DNA of 7,960 bases from DATCSE01 sp036568605 (GTDB lineage: Bacteria > Pseudomonadota > Gammaproteobacteria > Burkholderiales > Burkholderiaceae_C): contig DATCSE010000112.1 in NCBI GenBank assembly GCA_036568605.1, positions 1 through 7,960 on the forward strand. The letters are read 5' to 3'. The translations under genes and the position numbers were made by a program. The notes beneath the pieces are model-generated. The model was not told the DNA's origin. It saw only the letters and a program-made list of their open reading frames with translations, and did no database searches. Each line of letters starts with the position of its first letter. Position 1 is the first letter of the stretch. Below are positions 6,884-7,960 of the stretch, one piece after another.

Positions 6884-7960
6884 TCAGTCCACGACCACGC
6901 TTTCGCGTTGGGTCGCCAGTTGCATGATCTTCTCTTGCGTCGCTTCCTGGATCGGCAATTCGCCGGTGATGCGGCCTTCGCACATCACGAGGATGCGGTG
7001 GCTCAGCCGCAGCACCTCGGGCAGCTCCGACGAGATCATCACGATCGCCTTGCCCTGCGCGGCCAGCGCGTTCAGCAGCTTGTAGATCTCGGCTTTCGCG
7101 CCGACGTCGATGCCGCGCGTCGGCTCGTCGAAGAACAGGATGTCGCAGTCGCGCAGCAGCCACTTCGCGATCACGATCTTCTGCTGGTTGCCGCCCGACA
7201 GCAGCCGCACCGGCTGCTGCACCGACGGCGTCTTGATCTGCAGCTGCTTCACGTAGCGCTCGGCGGCGCTGCGCATCCCGGCCTGGTCGAGCAGCAGGTG
7301 TCCGCCGACGAAGCTCGCCAGGCTGGCCAGCGCGATGTTGGTCTCGACGTCCAGGCCGGTCGCGAGGCCGAAGTGCTTGCGGTCCTCGGACAGGTAACCG
7401 ATGCCGTGCGCCACCGCATCGGCCGGCGACTTGATCGACACCGGCATGCCGTGCACGCGGATCGTGCCGGCATCGAGCTTGTCGGCGCCGAAGATCGCGC
7501 GCGCGACCTCGGTGCGGCCCGCGCCCATCAGCCCGGCGAAGCCCAGGATCTCGCCCTTGCGCAGCGCGAAGCTGACGTCCCGGATCGCATGGCCGCGCGT
7601 CAGCCCCTCGACCTCCAGCACGACATCGTGGCCCGAGGTGTCGCGGAACTCGTTCGCGGTGTCGGCCAGCGCGCGGCCGACCATCATGCCGATGATGGTG
7701 TCGACGCTGGTGCCGGCCATCGTCGTGGTCGCGATGTAGCGGCCGTCGCGCATCACGGTCACGCGGTCGGCGATCTGCCGGAGCTCGTCCATCTTGTGCG
7801 AGATGTAGACGACGCCGACCCCATGCGCCTTGAGCTGCCGGATGATGCGGAACAGGTCGGCGACCTCGGCGCTGTTCAGCGCGGCGGTGGGCTCGTCCAT
7901 GATCAGCACGCGCGAATCGAACGACAGCGCCTTCGCGATCTCGACCATCTGCTGCTTCGC
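6884..7960 (-). CDS. Sugar ABC transporter ATP-binding protein, C-terminal part (N-terminus off window)
   Basis: The frame enters from the right edge with no start and gives 358 residues of a family usually near 500, so about 140 residues including the first Walker A are missing. It is a tandem-ATPase subunit of the RbsA/MglA/XylG type that powers sugar import. Visible in fragment numbering: the tail of the first signature (AKQQMVEIAKAL, 1-12), first Walker B VLIMDEPTAAL (18-28), H-loop SH (54-55), the second nucleotide domain from about 114 with a Walker A-like GLMGAGRTEV (143-152) lacking the usual GKT/S, the second signature LSGGNQQ (254-260), and second Walker B ILFFDEPTRGID (274-285). 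This asymmetry, one canonical and one degenerate site, is normal for the family. An internal ATG at 7948 falls inside the signature helix and is not the real start. It is the first gene of the operon visible here. Confidence 0.94.
   Translation of the reverse strand, partial: AKQQMVEIAKALSFDSRVLIMDEPTAALNSAEVADLFRIIRQLKAHGVGVVYISHKMDELRQIADRVTVMRDGRYIATTTMAGTSVDTIIGMMVGRALADTANEFRDTSGHDVVLEVEGLTRGHAIRDVSFALRKGEILGFAGLMGAGRTEVARAIFGADKLDAGTIRVHGMPVSIKSPADAVAHGIGYLSEDRKHFGLATGLDVETNIALASLASFVGGHLLLDQAGMRSAAERYVKQLQIKTPSVQQPVRLLSGGNQQKIVIAKWLLRDCDILFFDEPTRGIDVGAKAEIYKLLNALAAQGKAIVMISSELPEVLRLSHRILVMCEGRITGELPIQEATQEKIMQLATQRESVVVD

Noticed and set aside
4802..6927. Two further long plus-strand open frames (4802-5860 and 5749-6927)
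   Set aside because: They are antisense to the binding-protein and permease genes and have the same biased composition as the other shadows.
1..7960. Mobile elements, CRISPR arrays, tRNA or rRNA genes
   Set aside because: No transposase-like frame, terminal inverted repeats, regularly spaced repeats or recognisable RNA gene was seen on either strand.

Overview
The window is GC-rich DNA (about two thirds G+C by eye) with dense coding and pronounced G/C at third codon positions. All seven genes lie on the minus strand, so transcription runs from right to left. The base composition, the gene families and the large PAS sensor protein suggest a proteobacterium, most likely a beta-proteobacterium of the Burkholderiales type. 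A Xanthomonas-like gamma-proteobacterium is possible. No phylogenetic marker is present, so this is inference.

Region 2373-7960 looks like one operon for uptake and oxidative (non-phosphorylating) catabolism of a 6-deoxy sugar, most probably L-fucose. In transcription order it holds: the C-terminal part of a tandem-domain sugar ABC ATPase (6884 to the right edge), an RbsC-type permease (5827-6879), a periplasmic sugar-binding protein (4820-5767), L-fuconate dehydratase (3532-4812), an SDR resembling L-fucose dehydrogenase (2740-3516) and a RhaM-family mutarotase (2373-2711). Gaps between these genes are only 4 to 59 bases. The inferred flow is: the ABC transporter imports the sugar, the mutarotase equilibrates its anomers, the SDR oxidises it to the lactone, the lactone is hydrolysed by an enzyme not in this window, and the dehydratase converts L-fuconate to 2-keto-3-deoxy-L-fuconate. 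The lactonase and the enzymes after the dehydratase are not here; they may lie upstream of the ATPase, beyond the right edge.

Region 2135-2372 is a 238-base non-coding gap. It contains a perfect 8-bp GC-rich inverted repeat with an 8-base loop (2282-2305) and three copies of GCGAAGCG.

Region 1-2134 is the N-terminal 711 codons of a large membrane sensor protein that runs off the left edge. It has seven N-terminal membrane helices, a large periplasmic domain, an eighth helix and two PAS domains. Its output domain (histidine kinase, GGDEF or GGDEF-EAL) is outside the window. It is separated from the sugar operon by the non-coding gap, so a functional link is not established.

The sequence does not show a clearly new biological system. 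The points most worth checking are the use of a RhaM-type rather than FucU-type mutarotase in an apparent L-fucose operon, and the sensor protein next to it.
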